From positions 173,391 through 237,390 of the forward strand of contig NZ_JAKGSD010000003.1 in the NCBI RefSeq assembly GCF_021654135.1: a stretch of DNA of 64,000 nucleotides. The letters run 5' to 3'. A program made the translations under genes and the position numbers. Each line of letters opens with the position of its first letter. Positions within the stretch are counted from its first letter, which is position 1. Below the pieces are notes generated by a model. It was not told the DNA's origin and did not search any database. It worked only from the letters and a program-made list of their open reading frames with translations. This stretch comes from Amycolatopsis tucumanensis (GTDB lineage: Bacteria > Actinomycetota > Actinomycetes > Mycobacteriales > Pseudonocardiaceae). Below are positions 32,175 through 40,946 of the stretch, piece by piece.

Positions 32175-33128
32175 ATGACGAAGAAACTCCCGTTGGACCC
32201 CGAACTCGCCGCGCTGCTGCCCGCTCTGGCGGGCCGGGTGCCGGTCGGCATGACGGCGGATCGTCTGGACCACTTCCGCGCCCTGCCGTTCCCGGCGATC
32301 GAGGAGCAGATCGGCGGCCGCCCGGTCACCTGGACCGACCACACGATCCCCGGGTACCGCGGCGCGGAGATCACGGTCTCGGTCATCGCGCGCGAGGACC
32401 ACCGCGAGCGGGGGCCGGGGATCTTCCACATCCACGGCGGCGGGATGGTCATGGGGGACCGGTTCGCGTCCGTGCACCCGTTGATCGACTGGGCGATGAA
32501 GTACGACGCGGTGTCCGTCACCGTCGAGTACCGGCGCGCGCCGGAGCACCCGCACCCGGTGCCGGTCGAGGACTGCTACGCCGCTCTGCGCTGGATGGCC
32601 GGGCACGCGGACGAGCTCGGGTTCGACCCGGCGCGGCTGGTCATTTTCGGCGGCAGCGGCGGGGGTGGGCTGGCCGCGGGGACGACCCTGCTGGCGCGCG
32701 ACCGGGGCGGCCCGGCGTTGTCCGGTCAGCTGCTGCAGTGCCCCATGATCGACGACCGCGGCGAGACCGTGTCCGCGCGCGAGTACGACGGCGTCGGGGT
32801 GTGGGACCGGACCAGCAACCTGACCGCGTGGACGATGGTCCTGGGCGAGCGGCGTGGCACCGCCGACGTGTCGCCCTACGCGGCCCCGGCGCGCGCCACG
32901 GACCTCAGCGGGCTGCCGCCGACGTTCGTCGACGCCGGTGCGGTCGAGGTCTTCCGCGACGAGGCGGTGGCGTTCGCGAGCGCCATCTGGGCCGCCGGGG
33001 GCGAAGCCGAGCTGCACGTGTGGGGCGGGGCCTTCCACGGCTTCTACGACATCGCCCCCGGCTCGGCGGTGGCCAGGGCGTGCGTGGCCGCGCGGGAGTC
33101 GTGGCTGGAGCGGTTGCTCAGCCGCTGA
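32175..33128 (+). CDS. Alpha/beta hydrolase of the HSL (hormone-sensitive-lipase-like) family
   Basis: 317 residues. HIHGGG (oxyanion hole), VTVEYRRAPEHPHP, nucleophile Ser in FGGSGGGGLAAG and late His in GGAFHGFY are diagnostic of the HSL/GDXG family of esterases. Cytoplasmic, no signal peptide. The ATG at 32175 has GGTGGA about 11 nt upstream; an in-frame ATG at 32166 is an alternative. The stop abuts the convergent LLM remnant. Confidence 0.88.
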   Translation: MTKKLPLDPELAALLPALAGRVPVGMTADRLDHFRALPFPAIEEQIGGRPVTWTDHTIPGYRGAEITVSVIAREDHRERGPGIFHIHGGGMVMGDRFASVHPLIDWAMKYDAVSVTVEYRRAPEHPHPVPVEDCYAALRWMAGHADELGFDPARLVIFGGSGGGGLAAGTTLLARDRGGPALSGQLLQCPMIDDRGETVSAREYDGVGVWDRTSNLTAWTMVLGERRGTADVSPYAAPARATDLSGLPPTFVDAGAVEVFRDEAVAFASAIWAAGGEAELHVWGGAFHGFYDIAPGSAVARACVAARESWLERLLSR

Positions 33129-33419
33129 TCACAACGCGGCGTCGACGGCGCGCTTGACTTCGTCCAGGTTGTCGGTGGCCGGGATGAGGACGAGGTCGGT
33201 GGCGCCCAGGTCGCCGAACGCTGTGACGGCGTCGGTGATCGCGCCGGGCGAAGTGGCCACAGTGGACGATGTGAGCTGCGCGTAGTCCGCGCCCGCGGCG
33301 CCCCAGTGGGCCATCCGCTTCATCGGGACCGGGCTGAACCCGCCGACGCCGACGGTGAGCCGCCCGCCGGACACGTCGACGTCGCGGACCTGGTTGGGCA
33401 GGGCGATACCGATCCGCAT
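33129..33419 (-). pseudogene. LLM-class flavin oxidoreductase gene with a large internal deletion
   Basis: 96 codons. The first dozen residues (MRIGIALPNQVRD) are the typical N-terminus of luciferase-like monooxygenases. The rest (GRLTVGVGGFSPVPMKRMAH, then GATDLVLIPATDNLDEVKRA) is the C-terminal end, so about 200 residues of the barrel are gone. The frame stays open across the junction near residue 15. Without most of the barrel it should not bind F420 or FMN. It lies between the HSL esterase and the XRE regulator. Confidence 0.6.
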
Positions 33420-33478
33420 GGCCCGAGCCTGGATCGCGGACCGGCGGCGGGCCGGGAAGGGCACCGAGCACGGCGGTG

Positions 33479-34333
33479 CTACGAGCCCGCCGTCTCGGCC
33501 ACGGCCGGGCTCATGGCGAGCAGGAAGTCCAGCGCCTCCTGCGACGGCGAGCCGGGCTCGGCGGTGTAGGCGACGAGTTGCTGGTCCGGCTGGGTGTCGA
33601 CGGAGAACTGCTGCACGTCGAGCGTGATCGGGCCGGCGACCGGGTGCAGGTAGGTCTTCACCAGCTGCCGCGGCCCGCGCACCTGGTGGCTGGCCCACCA
33701 GGTGCGGAAGTCCGGGTCGCGGACGCTGAGCTCGCCGATCAGCGCGGCCAGTGCCTTGTCACCGGGGTTGCGGCCGGCTTCCATGCGCAGGACGGCGACG
33801 CATTCGCGGGCCGCGCGCGGCCAGTCCGCGTACAGGGCGCGGTAGGCGTCGTCGAGGAAGGTGAGCCGGATCAGGTTTCGCTCGGCGGCGGGCAGCGCGC
33901 CGAAGTCGGTCAGGAGCGCGGCCGCGCCGCGGTTCCAGGCCAGCACGTCCATGCGCCGGTTGAGGATCATGGCCGGGACGTCGCGCATGCCGTCGAGCAG
34001 CTGCCGCAGCTGCCGGTCGACCTTGGGCCTGCCCGGTTGCCGGGCGGGCGTGGCCGGCGCGACCTCGGCGACGGTGAACAGGTAGTCCCGCTCGTCCGGG
34101 GCGAGCTGCAGCGCGTCGGCGATGGCGTCGAGGACCGGGCGGGACACCCGCCGCGTGCGGCCCTGTTCGAGCCGGACGATGTAGTCGACGCTGATGTGCG
34201 CGAGCTGCGCCAGCTCCTCACGGCGCAGGCCCGGCACGCGGCGCAGCCTGCCGTCGTCGGGGAAGCCCGCGCGGGCCGGGTCGAGTGCGGCGCGGCGGGC
34301 GCGCAGGAACTCGCCCAGCTCGTTGGTCTCCAT
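33479..34333 (-). CDS. XRE-family regulator with C-terminal ligand-binding (MmyB-like) domain
   Basis: 284 residues. HTH_XRE at about 12-75 (LRREELAQLAHISVDYIVRLEQGR) followed by the MmyB-type ligand-binding domain (VPAMILNRRMDVLAWNRGAAALL). These proteins often sense fatty acids and repress a divergent neighbour. The ATG at 34333 has GGAG at 2-nt spacing. It is divergent from the hydrolase at 34435, its likely target. Confidence 0.9.
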   Translation of the reverse strand: METNELGEFLRARRAALDPARAGFPDDGRLRRVPGLRREELAQLAHISVDYIVRLEQGRTRRVSRPVLDAIADALQLAPDERDYLFTVAEVAPATPARQPGRPKVDRQLRQLLDGMRDVPAMILNRRMDVLAWNRGAAALLTDFGALPAAERNLIRLTFLDDAYRALYADWPRAARECVAVLRMEAGRNPGDKALAALIGELSVRDPDFRTWWASHQVRGPRQLVKTYLHPVAGPITLDVQQFSVDTQPDQQLVAYTAEPGSPSQEALDFLLAMSPAVAETAGS

Positions 34334-34434
34334 GACTCCAGTGTCCACATCGCGGGGACGACGTGCCTGGTACTGGGTTGCATAGGCAGTTCCTTCCCTG
34401 GTACGGGCCTTCGGCGCGGGCGAATCTGGGATGC

Positions 34435-35346
34435 ATGAGAACGAACGTCACCTTCCCCAGCAACGGACTCCAGCTCGCCGCCGACCTGTACACCCCGGAC
34501 ACCGGAACCGGCCCGTGGCCCGCGCTCGTGGTCGGCCACCCCGGCACCAGCGTCAAGGAGCAGACCTCCGGCCTGTACGCGCGGCGAATGGCCGAGCAGG
34601 GCTTCGTCGCCCTCGCCTACGACGCCGCCTACCAGGGCGCGAGCGAGGGCGAGCCGCGTGGCCTGGAGGACCCGGCGCAGCGCGTCGAGGACTTCAAGGC
34701 CGCGGTCTCCTACCTCACCACCCGGCCCGAGGTCGACCCCGAGCGGATCGGAACGCTGGGCATCTGCGCCTCGGGTGGCTACTCGATGGCCGCGGCCGCG
34801 GGGGACCACCGCGTCAAGGCCGTCGGCACCGTCAGCCCCGTCGACGTCGCCCGCCAGTTCCGCCTCGGCGCCGACGGCACCCAGGACCCGGCCGTGTTCC
34901 AGGGCATGCTCGACGCGGCGGCCGCCGCCCGCACCGCCGAGGCGCGCGGCGAGGGCGTGCAGACCTTCCAGCTCTTCCCGGACACCGTCGAGCAGGCCCG
35001 CGAGCTGGGCGGCAAGCACGGGGTGGAGGGGTTCGAGTACTACTGCACGGACCGCGCGCAGCACCCGCGCTCGGCGAAGCTGCTGCCGTGGATCAGCGTG
35101 GACCGGCTGGCCCTGTTCGACGCGTTCCGCTTCGTGAGCCTCATCGCGCCGCGCCCGCTGCTGCTGATCGCCGGCCGCGAGGCGGTGACGTCGTGGATGG
35201 CGGTGGAGGCCTTCCAGGAGGCGCGCGGGCCGAAGGAACTGCACTGGATCGAGGGCGCCACGCACGTCGACCTGTACGACCGGGAGCCGCACGTCACCGC
35301 GGCGGTCGAGAAGCTGACCAGCTTCTACCGGACGCACCTGGCCTGA
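34435..35346 (+). CDS. Alpha/beta hydrolase (YcjY/DltD-like, dienelactone-hydrolase clan)
   Basis: 303 residues. VVGHPGTSVKEQ (oxyanion loop), ALAYDAAYQGASEGEPRG, a nucleophile region GICASGGYSM and C-terminal EGATHVDLYD His are typical of the YcjY-like peptidase S15-related hydrolases. It is preceded by a divergent XRE regulator gene and followed 6 bp later by the convergent MarR gene. The ATG at 34435 fits the homology start. Confidence 0.85.
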   Translation: MRTNVTFPSNGLQLAADLYTPDTGTGPWPALVVGHPGTSVKEQTSGLYARRMAEQGFVALAYDAAYQGASEGEPRGLEDPAQRVEDFKAAVSYLTTRPEVDPERIGTLGICASGGYSMAAAAGDHRVKAVGTVSPVDVARQFRLGADGTQDPAVFQGMLDAAAAARTAEARGEGVQTFQLFPDTVEQARELGGKHGVEGFEYYCTDRAQHPRSAKLLPWISVDRLALFDAFRFVSLIAPRPLLLIAGREAVTSWMAVEAFQEARGPKELHWIEGATHVDLYDREPHVTAAVEKLTSFYRTHLA

Positions 35347-35352
35347 CGGCGG

Positions 35353-35814
35353 TCACCGCGACGCCCGCACCCCGGCGTGGGCGTCGCGGACCTTCGTCAG
35401 CGCGGCCGCCATGACCCGCTTCTCCTCGGCCGTCAGGTGCCGGGAGAAGTGCTCCTCGATGCCGCGCAGGTACTGCGGCGCGGTGGTGCGGAAGGCGCGT
35501 TCGCCGGACCGGGTCATGGCGGCCCACACCACCCGCCGGTCCTCTTCGTCGCGGATCTTCTCGACCAGCCCGGCGCCCACCATCTCGTCCACCAGGCGGC
35601 TGACGCGGGTCCGGCTGAGCACGACCCGTTCGGCCAGGTCGTTCATGCGCAGCCGCCGCCCCGGGCCCGCGTTCAGTTCCAGCAGGACGTCGTACCAGGT
35701 GAGGGGAATGGTGCCGGACCTGGTCAGGTCGGAGTCGATGGCCCGCAGCGCGGCGTTGTACGCCAGCAGCATCGCTCGCCAGGCAACCAGGCCCTTGTCG
35801 TCGGACGCGCTCAT
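35353..35814 (-). CDS. MarR-family regulator
   Basis: 153 residues with a winged helix (MNDLAERVVLSRTRVSRLVD, wing EDRRVVWAAMT). The ATG at 35814 is 6 nt after the -10 TATCCT (35826-35821 on minus), a leaderless start. It is divergent from the YceI gene; a perfect palindrome between them (35836-35849) is the probable binding site, making YceI its likely target. Confidence 0.9.
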   Translation of the reverse strand: MSASDDKGLVAWRAMLLAYNAALRAIDSDLTRSGTIPLTWYDVLLELNAGPGRRLRMNDLAERVVLSRTRVSRLVDEMVGAGLVEKIRDEEDRRVVWAAMTRSGERAFRTTAPQYLRGIEEHFSRHLTAEEKRVMAAALTKVRDAHAGVRASR

Positions 35815-35835
35815 GGGGTAAGGATAGTAAATGTG

Positions 35836-35849
35836 TGCGTGCGCACGCA
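35836..35849. promoter_or_regulatory. Probable MarR operator between marR and yceI
   Basis: TGCGTGCGCACGCA is a perfect 14-bp palindrome, extendable to ATGTGTGCGTGCGCACGCAT with few mismatches. It lies just upstream of both divergent starts. Confidence 0.7.
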
Positions 35850-35873
35850 TCTACTACCAAGGAGGAACTCGCG

Positions 35874-36449
35874 ATGACCGGATCAACGACGCCCACCCGC
35901 AGGCTGGGCGAGGTGGAGCTGCCTGCCGCCGGCACGTGGCGGATCGACCCGGGGCACGCCGAGGTCGCCTTCGTCGGACGGCACTTCATGCTGACGAAGG
36001 TGCGCGGACGGTTCACCGGCGTGGACGGCGTGGTGGAGATCGCCGAGAACCCGGCGGACAGCAAGGTTTCGGTGACCATCGACATGGCCTCGGTGCACAG
36101 CGGGGACCAGGCCCGCGACGACCACCTCAGATCGGCCGACTTCTTCGACGTGGCCGCGCACCCCACGGCCACCTTCACCTCCGCCGAGGTGCGGTGGGCG
36201 GGTACCGGTGGCTCGATGACCGGCGAGCTGACGATCAAGGGCGTGACCAGGCCGGTCACCCTGACCGTGGACTACCTCGGCTACGCCCAGGACCCGTGGG
36301 ACAACCACCGCGCGGTGTTCTCCGCCCGGGGCCGCATCGACCGGGAAGACTGGGGGCTGACCTGGAACATGCCGCTGGCCAAGGGCGGACTGCTGGTGTC
36401 CAAGGAGATCGACCTGGAGCTGGAGATCGAACTGATCCACGCCGGCTGA
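35874..36449 (+). CDS. YceI-family protein
   Basis: 191 residues. AGTWRIDPGHAEVAFVGRHFM near the N-terminus (written here in parts: GTWRIDPGHAEV and FVGRHFM) and LTIKGVTRPVTL are signature segments of the lipocalin-like YceI fold, which binds polyisoprenoids. No signal peptide, so it is a cytoplasmic member. A near-perfect ribosome binding site (AAGGAGGA) precedes the ATG. Probably MarR-controlled. In actinomycetes it is often induced with redox or isoprenoid stress (family knowledge). A terminator follows. Confidence 0.9.
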   Translation: MTGSTTPTRRLGEVELPAAGTWRIDPGHAEVAFVGRHFMLTKVRGRFTGVDGVVEIAENPADSKVSVTIDMASVHSGDQARDDHLRSADFFDVAAHPTATFTSAEVRWAGTGGSMTGELTIKGVTRPVTLTVDYLGYAQDPWDNHRAVFSARGRIDREDWGLTWNMPLAKGGLLVSKEIDLELEIELIHAG

Positions 36450-36458
36450 CCACGGACC

Positions 36459-36483
36459 GCCGGGGCGGGCGCGGCGCCCCGGC
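36459..36483 (+). terminator. Terminator hairpin after yceI
   Basis: GCCGGGGCG (36459-36467) pairs perfectly with CGCCCCGGC (36475-36483), 7-nt loop. Confidence 0.65.
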
Positions 36484-36536
36484 AGCTTCCGGCCACCCGG
36501 GCCGAAGGGCGGTCCGGAGTCCTTAGCGTGGACGGC

Positions 36537-37064
36537 ATGGCAGATCTCGGCCCACTCGTGCAGTCCTACCCCAGCGACAACGCCCGCCGGCTGCGGCAGG
36601 CGGTGCTGTGCCTGGTCGCGACCGCCGGCCTCGTCCCGCTCGGCCTGCTCATGGTGAAGCTCGACGAATACCTCTACGGCAACACGCCGGCCGAGACATC
36701 GATGACGGCGCCGGTCTGGATCGGCAGCGCGTGTTTCGGGCTCAGCGTGCTGTTCCTGCCCTACGGGCTGCGACGGCTCGTCCAGGGGCTGCGGCACCGC
36801 GGCGAACGGATCAACCTGCACGCCGGCGGTTTCGTCCACCACCGCAACGCCGGGGACCGGACGGAGTTCCCGTGGAGCGACGTCGCGGTGGTCGACGCGC
36901 GGGGGAACTGGCAGCCCGGCAAGCTCGGCCACCGCATCGGCATCGACTGGCGCTGCGTCGTCAAGCGCAACGACGGGCGGAAGGTGGTCGTGAACGCCTT
37001 CTTCCCCGGAGCGCGAGAACTCGCCGACCGGATCGCCCGCGCCGTGGCGCCACGCCTGCGCTGA
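36537..37064 (+). CDS. Membrane protein with PH-like C-terminal domain, unknown function
   Basis: 175 residues. Two membrane helices (about 22-42 and 60-78) followed by a soluble domain of about 90 residues with a beta-rich pattern (RINLHAGGFVHHRN, FPWSDVAVVDARG, RKVVVNAFFPGARE) resembling the DUF6585/PH-like group of small actinobacterial proteins. The ATG at 36537 is 7 nt after the -10 TAGCGT (leaderless). It is followed immediately by another small membrane protein. Confidence 0.7.
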   Translation: MADLGPLVQSYPSDNARRLRQAVLCLVATAGLVPLGLLMVKLDEYLYGNTPAETSMTAPVWIGSACFGLSVLFLPYGLRRLVQGLRHRGERINLHAGGFVHHRNAGDRTEFPWSDVAVVDARGNWQPGKLGHRIGIDWRCVVKRNDGRKVVVNAFFPGARELADRIARAVAPRLR

Positions 37065-37067
37065 GTG

Positions 37068-37334
37068 ATGCACCGGCGGGACAAGGCGGTGCTCGCGGCC
37101 GCGGCGGTCGTGGGGCTGGGAGCCGTCGCGGCGGGAGTGGCCGTCATCTGGCTGACCCTCGCCGGGGTCGATCTCCTGGCCGCGCTGCACGGCGAAGACG
37201 CGCAGGGCGTGCGACGCGGGAACACCGTCGTCGAGTCGGTGTTCCTGATCGCTCTCGGCGCGGGTGCCATCCTGTCGGTCGTGGTGCCCCTGGGGAAGAT
37301 CGTGACCCGTCGGCGGTCCGGGCCGGACGGTTGA
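37068..37334 (+). CDS. Small membrane protein with two helices
   Basis: 88 residues, hydrophobic segments at about 8-30 and 55-76, no recognised family. The ATG at 37068 (or GTG at 37065) directly follows the stop of the previous gene, so the pair is translationally coupled. The last codons overlap a terminator hairpin shared with the convergent operon. Confidence 0.65.
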   Translation: MHRRDKAVLAAAAVVGLGAVAAGVAVIWLTLAGVDLLAALHGEDAQGVRRGNTVVESVFLIALGAGAILSVVVPLGKIVTRRRSGPDG

Positions 37335-37348
37335 CCGCCCGGCCCGGA
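37317..37348. terminator. Bidirectional terminator between convergent units
   Basis: TCCGGGCCGGACGGT (37317-37331) pairs with ACCGCCCGGCCCGGA (37334-37348), 14 of 15 positions. It overlaps the end of the small membrane protein gene and sits 4 bp from the stop of the iron-ADH gene. Confidence 0.7.
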
Positions 37349-37351
37349 TCC

Positions 37352-38494
37352 TCAGTACACCTCGGCGAGCAGCTCGCGCACTTCGGTTTCGGACGGGGTG
37401 CGCGGGTTGTTCCGGGTGACCGGGTCCGCCACCGCGGCGCGGGCCAGCTCCGGCAGCAGGTTCCGCTCGACGCCGAGCTGCCGCAAGGGCTTCTTCACGT
37501 CGAGCGGGCCGGAGAGCTCACGCACCGCGGCGATGGTCGCGGCCGTCCCGTCGCCCTCGAACGCGCCCAGCGCCCGCGCCGCCTGTTCGTGCGCCGCGGC
37601 CGCGGCCGGGGCGTTGAACGCGATCACCTCTTCCAGCACGGCGGCCAGCGCGACCCCATGCGGGGTGCCGGTGCGGGCGGTGATCGCGTGTCCGATCCCG
37701 TGCACCAGGCCCAGCCCGGACAACGTCAGCGCCTGCCCGGCCAGGTGGGCGCCGAACATCAGCTGGGCCCTGGCCTCCAGATCGGAGCCGTCCCGGTGGG
37801 CCACCGGCAGCCACTGCCCGATCAACGTCACCGCGTGCCGGGCGAACGCGGCCGACATCGGGTTCGCCCCGCGGGAGGCCAGCGACTCGATGCCGTGGAC
37901 GAGCGCGTCGACCCCGGTCGCGGCGGTGACCAGGGACGGCAGCCCGAGGGTCAGCTCCGGGTCCAGGACCGCGATCCGCGGCCGCACCGACGGGTGTCCG
38001 ATGTAGACCTTGCGTTTGGCGCAGGTGTCCTCGATGACGCCGAACCCGTTGGTCTCCGCACCGGTGCCCGAGGTGGTGGGCACCGCGATCACCGGCAGCC
38101 CGTCCGCGGCGTCCCACAGCCGGTCGGCGTCGGCCGCGGCGGCGTCCGGGTTGCCGGCCAGCAGCGCGATGCCCTTGGCCGCGTCCAGCGGCGAACCGCC
38201 GCCCAGCGCGATCAGCACCGCCCGGCCGAACGCCCGGGCACGGGCGGCCCCGCGATCGATCTCCGCCGTCGACGGGTTGGCGCTGATGTCGTCGTGGATC
38301 TCGTGCTCGATCCCGGCGGCGTGCAGGATCTTGCCGACCCGCGGCGCGATGCCCGCGGCCTGCAGCCCGCGGTCGGTGACCACCAGGGCGCGCTGGTGCC
38401 CCAGCTCGGTCACGAACCGCGGCAGGTCGTCCACCGCGCCGGCGCCGAACTCGACGCGGCAGGCGGGTTCGATCGTCAGGCGCCCCGCGGTCAC
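37352..38494 (-). CDS. Iron-containing alcohol dehydrogenase / maleylacetate-reductase-like
   Basis: 380 residues. The nucleotide loop ALGGGSPLDAAKG, VPTTSGTGAETNG and the metal-binding HGIGHAITARTGTPHG are typical of group III (Fe) alcohol dehydrogenases including maleylacetate reductase. It is the last gene of the five-gene operon starting at 42612. Its GTG at 38494 overlaps the preceding stop (GTGA). It probably oxidises or reduces a hydroxy-acid or alcohol intermediate of that pathway. Confidence 0.88.
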   Translation of the reverse strand: MTAGRLTIEPACRVEFGAGAVDDLPRFVTELGHQRALVVTDRGLQAAGIAPRVGKILHAAGIEHEIHDDISANPSTAEIDRGAARARAFGRAVLIALGGGSPLDAAKGIALLAGNPDAAAADADRLWDAADGLPVIAVPTTSGTGAETNGFGVIEDTCAKRKVYIGHPSVRPRIAVLDPELTLGLPSLVTAATGVDALVHGIESLASRGANPMSAAFARHAVTLIGQWLPVAHRDGSDLEARAQLMFGAHLAGQALTLSGLGLVHGIGHAITARTGTPHGVALAAVLEEVIAFNAPAAAAAHEQAARALGAFEGDGTAATIAAVRELSGPLDVKKPLRQLGVERNLLPELARAAVADPVTRNNPRTPSETEVRELLAEVY

Positions 38495-39402
38495 AGCGCA
38501 CCCGCCGGAGTCAGGCGGAACGGACGGCCGGCCAGCCCCTCGTACAGCCGCACCGGGCTCATCTCGCCTGCCAGGTCGCCGAACTGCGCCTTGGCCCGCC
38601 GGTAGATCTGCTCGACGAGCGCGGACACCTCGGTGGACACGCCCAGCTCGCGGCCGAGGTCGACGGCCAGGCCGAGGTCCTTGCAGGCCAGCGCCATCGC
38701 GAACGAGTCGTCGTAGTCGCCGTCGGCCAGCACCGACTCGATGTCGCGTTCCAGGAAGTTCGACGCGGCCGGGCTCGCCAGCAGCGACGCACGCAGCACG
38801 CCGAGGTCCACACCGGCCTTCACGCCCATCGCCAGCACCTCCGAGGTGGCCACGACGTGGCAGAACCACAGCAGGTTGATCATGAGCTTGGCGGTGTAGC
38901 CGGATCCGGCGGCGCCGATGTGCAGGATCCGGGCGGGGTCGCCCATCGCGGTGAACAGCGGCATGGCACGCTGGAACTGGGTGGCGTCCCCGCCGGCGAA
39001 GATCTGCAGGGTTCCCGCTTCCGCGCCGCGCGCCATCCCGCTGACCGGCGCGTCCAGCCGGTGCACGCCGCGGGAGTCGAGCACCTCCTGGGCGACGCGC
39101 TCGGCGGCCGCCGGGGTGGAGGTGGACATGTCGACCCACAGCGCGCCCGGGTCGAGCGCGGCGGCCGCGCCGCCCCGCAACAGGACGTCCTCGACGATGC
39201 GCGGGGTGGGCAGCATGGTGATCAGGACCTCGACGCCCGCCGCGCACTCGGCGGGGCTGCCGGCCCAGGTCGCGCCCAGTGCCAGGTGCTCGGCCGCCGC
39301 TTCGGGGCGGGCGTCGTGCACGGTGACCTGGTGACCGGCGTTGATCAGGTGGCGGGCCATGTGCCTGCCCATGTTGCCCAGTCCGATGAAACCGACTCGC
39401 AT
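38491..39402 (-). CDS. Beta-hydroxyacid dehydrogenase (HIBADH/GlxR-like)
   Basis: 303 residues. GFIGLGNMGRHMA at the N-terminus (NAD(P) loop), DAPVSGMARGAEAGTL (substrate loop) and the catalytic Lys in GYTAKLMINLL define the family of 3-hydroxyisobutyrate, tartronate-semialdehyde and 2-hydroxy-3-oxopropionate reductases. In a sugar-acid type operon, tartronate semialdehyde reductase activity would be reasonable (inference). 41 bp separate it from the upstream ALDH gene. Confidence 0.88.
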   Translation of the reverse strand: MRVGFIGLGNMGRHMARHLINAGHQVTVHDARPEAAAEHLALGATWAGSPAECAAGVEVLITMLPTPRIVEDVLLRGGAAAALDPGALWVDMSTSTPAAAERVAQEVLDSRGVHRLDAPVSGMARGAEAGTLQIFAGGDATQFQRAMPLFTAMGDPARILHIGAAGSGYTAKLMINLLWFCHVVATSEVLAMGVKAGVDLGVLRASLLASPAASNFLERDIESVLADGDYDDSFAMALACKDLGLAVDLGRELGVSTEVSALVEQIYRRAKAQFGDLAGEMSPVRLYEGLAGRPFRLTPAGAL

Positions 39403-39443
39403 GGTTGTTCTCGCAATCCGGAAGCTGTCCGAAGAGCCGACCG

Positions 39444-40946
39444 TCAGGACAGGTCGACCCAGGTGGTCTTGAGCGCGGAGTAGGCGTCGAGCGCGTGCAG
39501 GGACTTGTCCCGGCCCGCCCCGGTCGCCTTGAAACCGCCGAAGGGGGTGATCACGTCGCTGGCGTCGAAGGTGTTGATCCAGACCGTGCCTGCCCGCAGG
39601 CGCCGCGCCACGCGGTGCGCGGTGGTCACGTCCCGGGTCCACACCGAGGCGACCAGGCCGAAGTCGGTGTCGTTCGCCAGCCGGGCACCCTCTTCGGCGT
39701 CGCCGTCGAAGGTGATCACCGACAGCACCGGGCCGAACACCTCCTCGCGGGCGATGGTCATGTCGTTCGACACACCGTCCACAATGGTCGGTTCGAGGAA
39801 GGTGCCGCCGGTCCCGTCGAGGATCCGCTGCCCGCCGAGCACCGTCGCGGCACCTTCGGCCCTGGCGGTGTCCAGGTGGCCGAGGACGCGCCGCAGCTGC
39901 GTCTCGTCCACGATCGGTCCCATCACGGTGGCCGGGTCCAGCGGGTCGCCCACCCGGAAGGTCTCCCGCGTGATCTTGACGATCTCCGCCAGCAGCCGGT
40001 CCTTCACCGCGCTGTGCACGATGAGGCGGGACCCGGCGTTGCAGGTCTGGCCCGCGTTGTAGAAGATGCCCCACGCCACGGCGGACGCGGCGGCCGGGAT
40101 GTCGGCGTCCGGCAGCACCAGCTGCGGCGACTTGCCACCCGCTTCGACGGCGACCTGCTTGCCGTTGGACTCCCCGGCGTACACCTGGAAGCGCCGCGCG
40201 ACCTCGGCCGAACCGGTGAAGGCGATCTTGTCCACGTCCGGGTGCCTGCCGAGCGCCTGTCCGGCGACCTCACCCCGTCCCGGCACGACGTTGAGCACCC
40301 CGGCGGGCAGGCCGGCCTCGTGCCCGAGCCGCGCCAGCAGCAGGGCGGCCAGCGACGTCTGCTCGGCCGGTTTGAGCACCACCGAGTTCCCGGTCGCCAG
40401 CGCCGGCCCGAGCTTCCAGGAGGCGATCAGCAGGGCGTAGTTCCACGGCACGACCGCGCCGATCACGCCCAGCGGCTCGCGGGTGATGAACGCCAGCGCG
40501 TCGCCGGGCGCCGGCGCGACCTCGCCGTAGGTCTTGTCGATCGTCTCGGCGTACCAGGCGATGGTCTCCGCGGTCTTGGCCACGTCGACCCGCAGGGCCT
40601 CGGTCACCGGTTTGCCCATCTCGAGCGTGTCGAGCAGGGCGAGCTCCTCGGCGTGCGCGGTGATGGACTCCGCCCACCGCAGCATGATCCGCTTGCGGTC
40701 CTTGGGCGGCAGGTCGCGCCACCGGCCGTCGTCGAAGGCGGCCCGCGCCGCGCGCACCGCACGGTCGACGTCCTCCGCGCCGCCGGCCTGGACCTCGGTG
40801 AGGACCCTGCCGTCGCGCGGCGAGGTCGAGGTGAACACCTCGCCGGACAGGGCGTCGGTGAAGGCGCCGTCGATGAACGGCCGGGTCTCGAAGGTGATCC
40901 GCTCGGCGGCGGCCAGCCACGCCGCGTGGTCCCGCTGCACGGTCAT
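39444..40946 (-). CDS. Aldehyde dehydrogenase
   Basis: 500 residues. VVPWNYALLIASWKLGPA, GSAEVARRF, catalytic Glu in EAGGKSPQL and catalytic Cys in GQTCNAGSRL are complete. The last residues PFGGFKATGAGRDKS resemble the PuuC/gamma-glutamyl-aminobutyraldehyde or betaine aldehyde branch. The ATG at 40946 overlaps the enolase-superfamily stop (ATGA) and follows GGTGGAGG. Third gene of the operon. Confidence 0.9.
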   Translation of the reverse strand: MTVQRDHAAWLAAAERITFETRPFIDGAFTDALSGEVFTSTSPRDGRVLTEVQAGGAEDVDRAVRAARAAFDDGRWRDLPPKDRKRIMLRWAESITAHAEELALLDTLEMGKPVTEALRVDVAKTAETIAWYAETIDKTYGEVAPAPGDALAFITREPLGVIGAVVPWNYALLIASWKLGPALATGNSVVLKPAEQTSLAALLLARLGHEAGLPAGVLNVVPGRGEVAGQALGRHPDVDKIAFTGSAEVARRFQVYAGESNGKQVAVEAGGKSPQLVLPDADIPAAASAVAWGIFYNAGQTCNAGSRLIVHSAVKDRLLAEIVKITRETFRVGDPLDPATVMGPIVDETQLRRVLGHLDTARAEGAATVLGGQRILDGTGGTFLEPTIVDGVSNDMTIAREEVFGPVLSVITFDGDAEEGARLANDTDFGLVASVWTRDVTTAHRVARRLRAGTVWINTFDASDVITPFGGFKATGAGRDKSLHALDAYSALKTTWVDLS

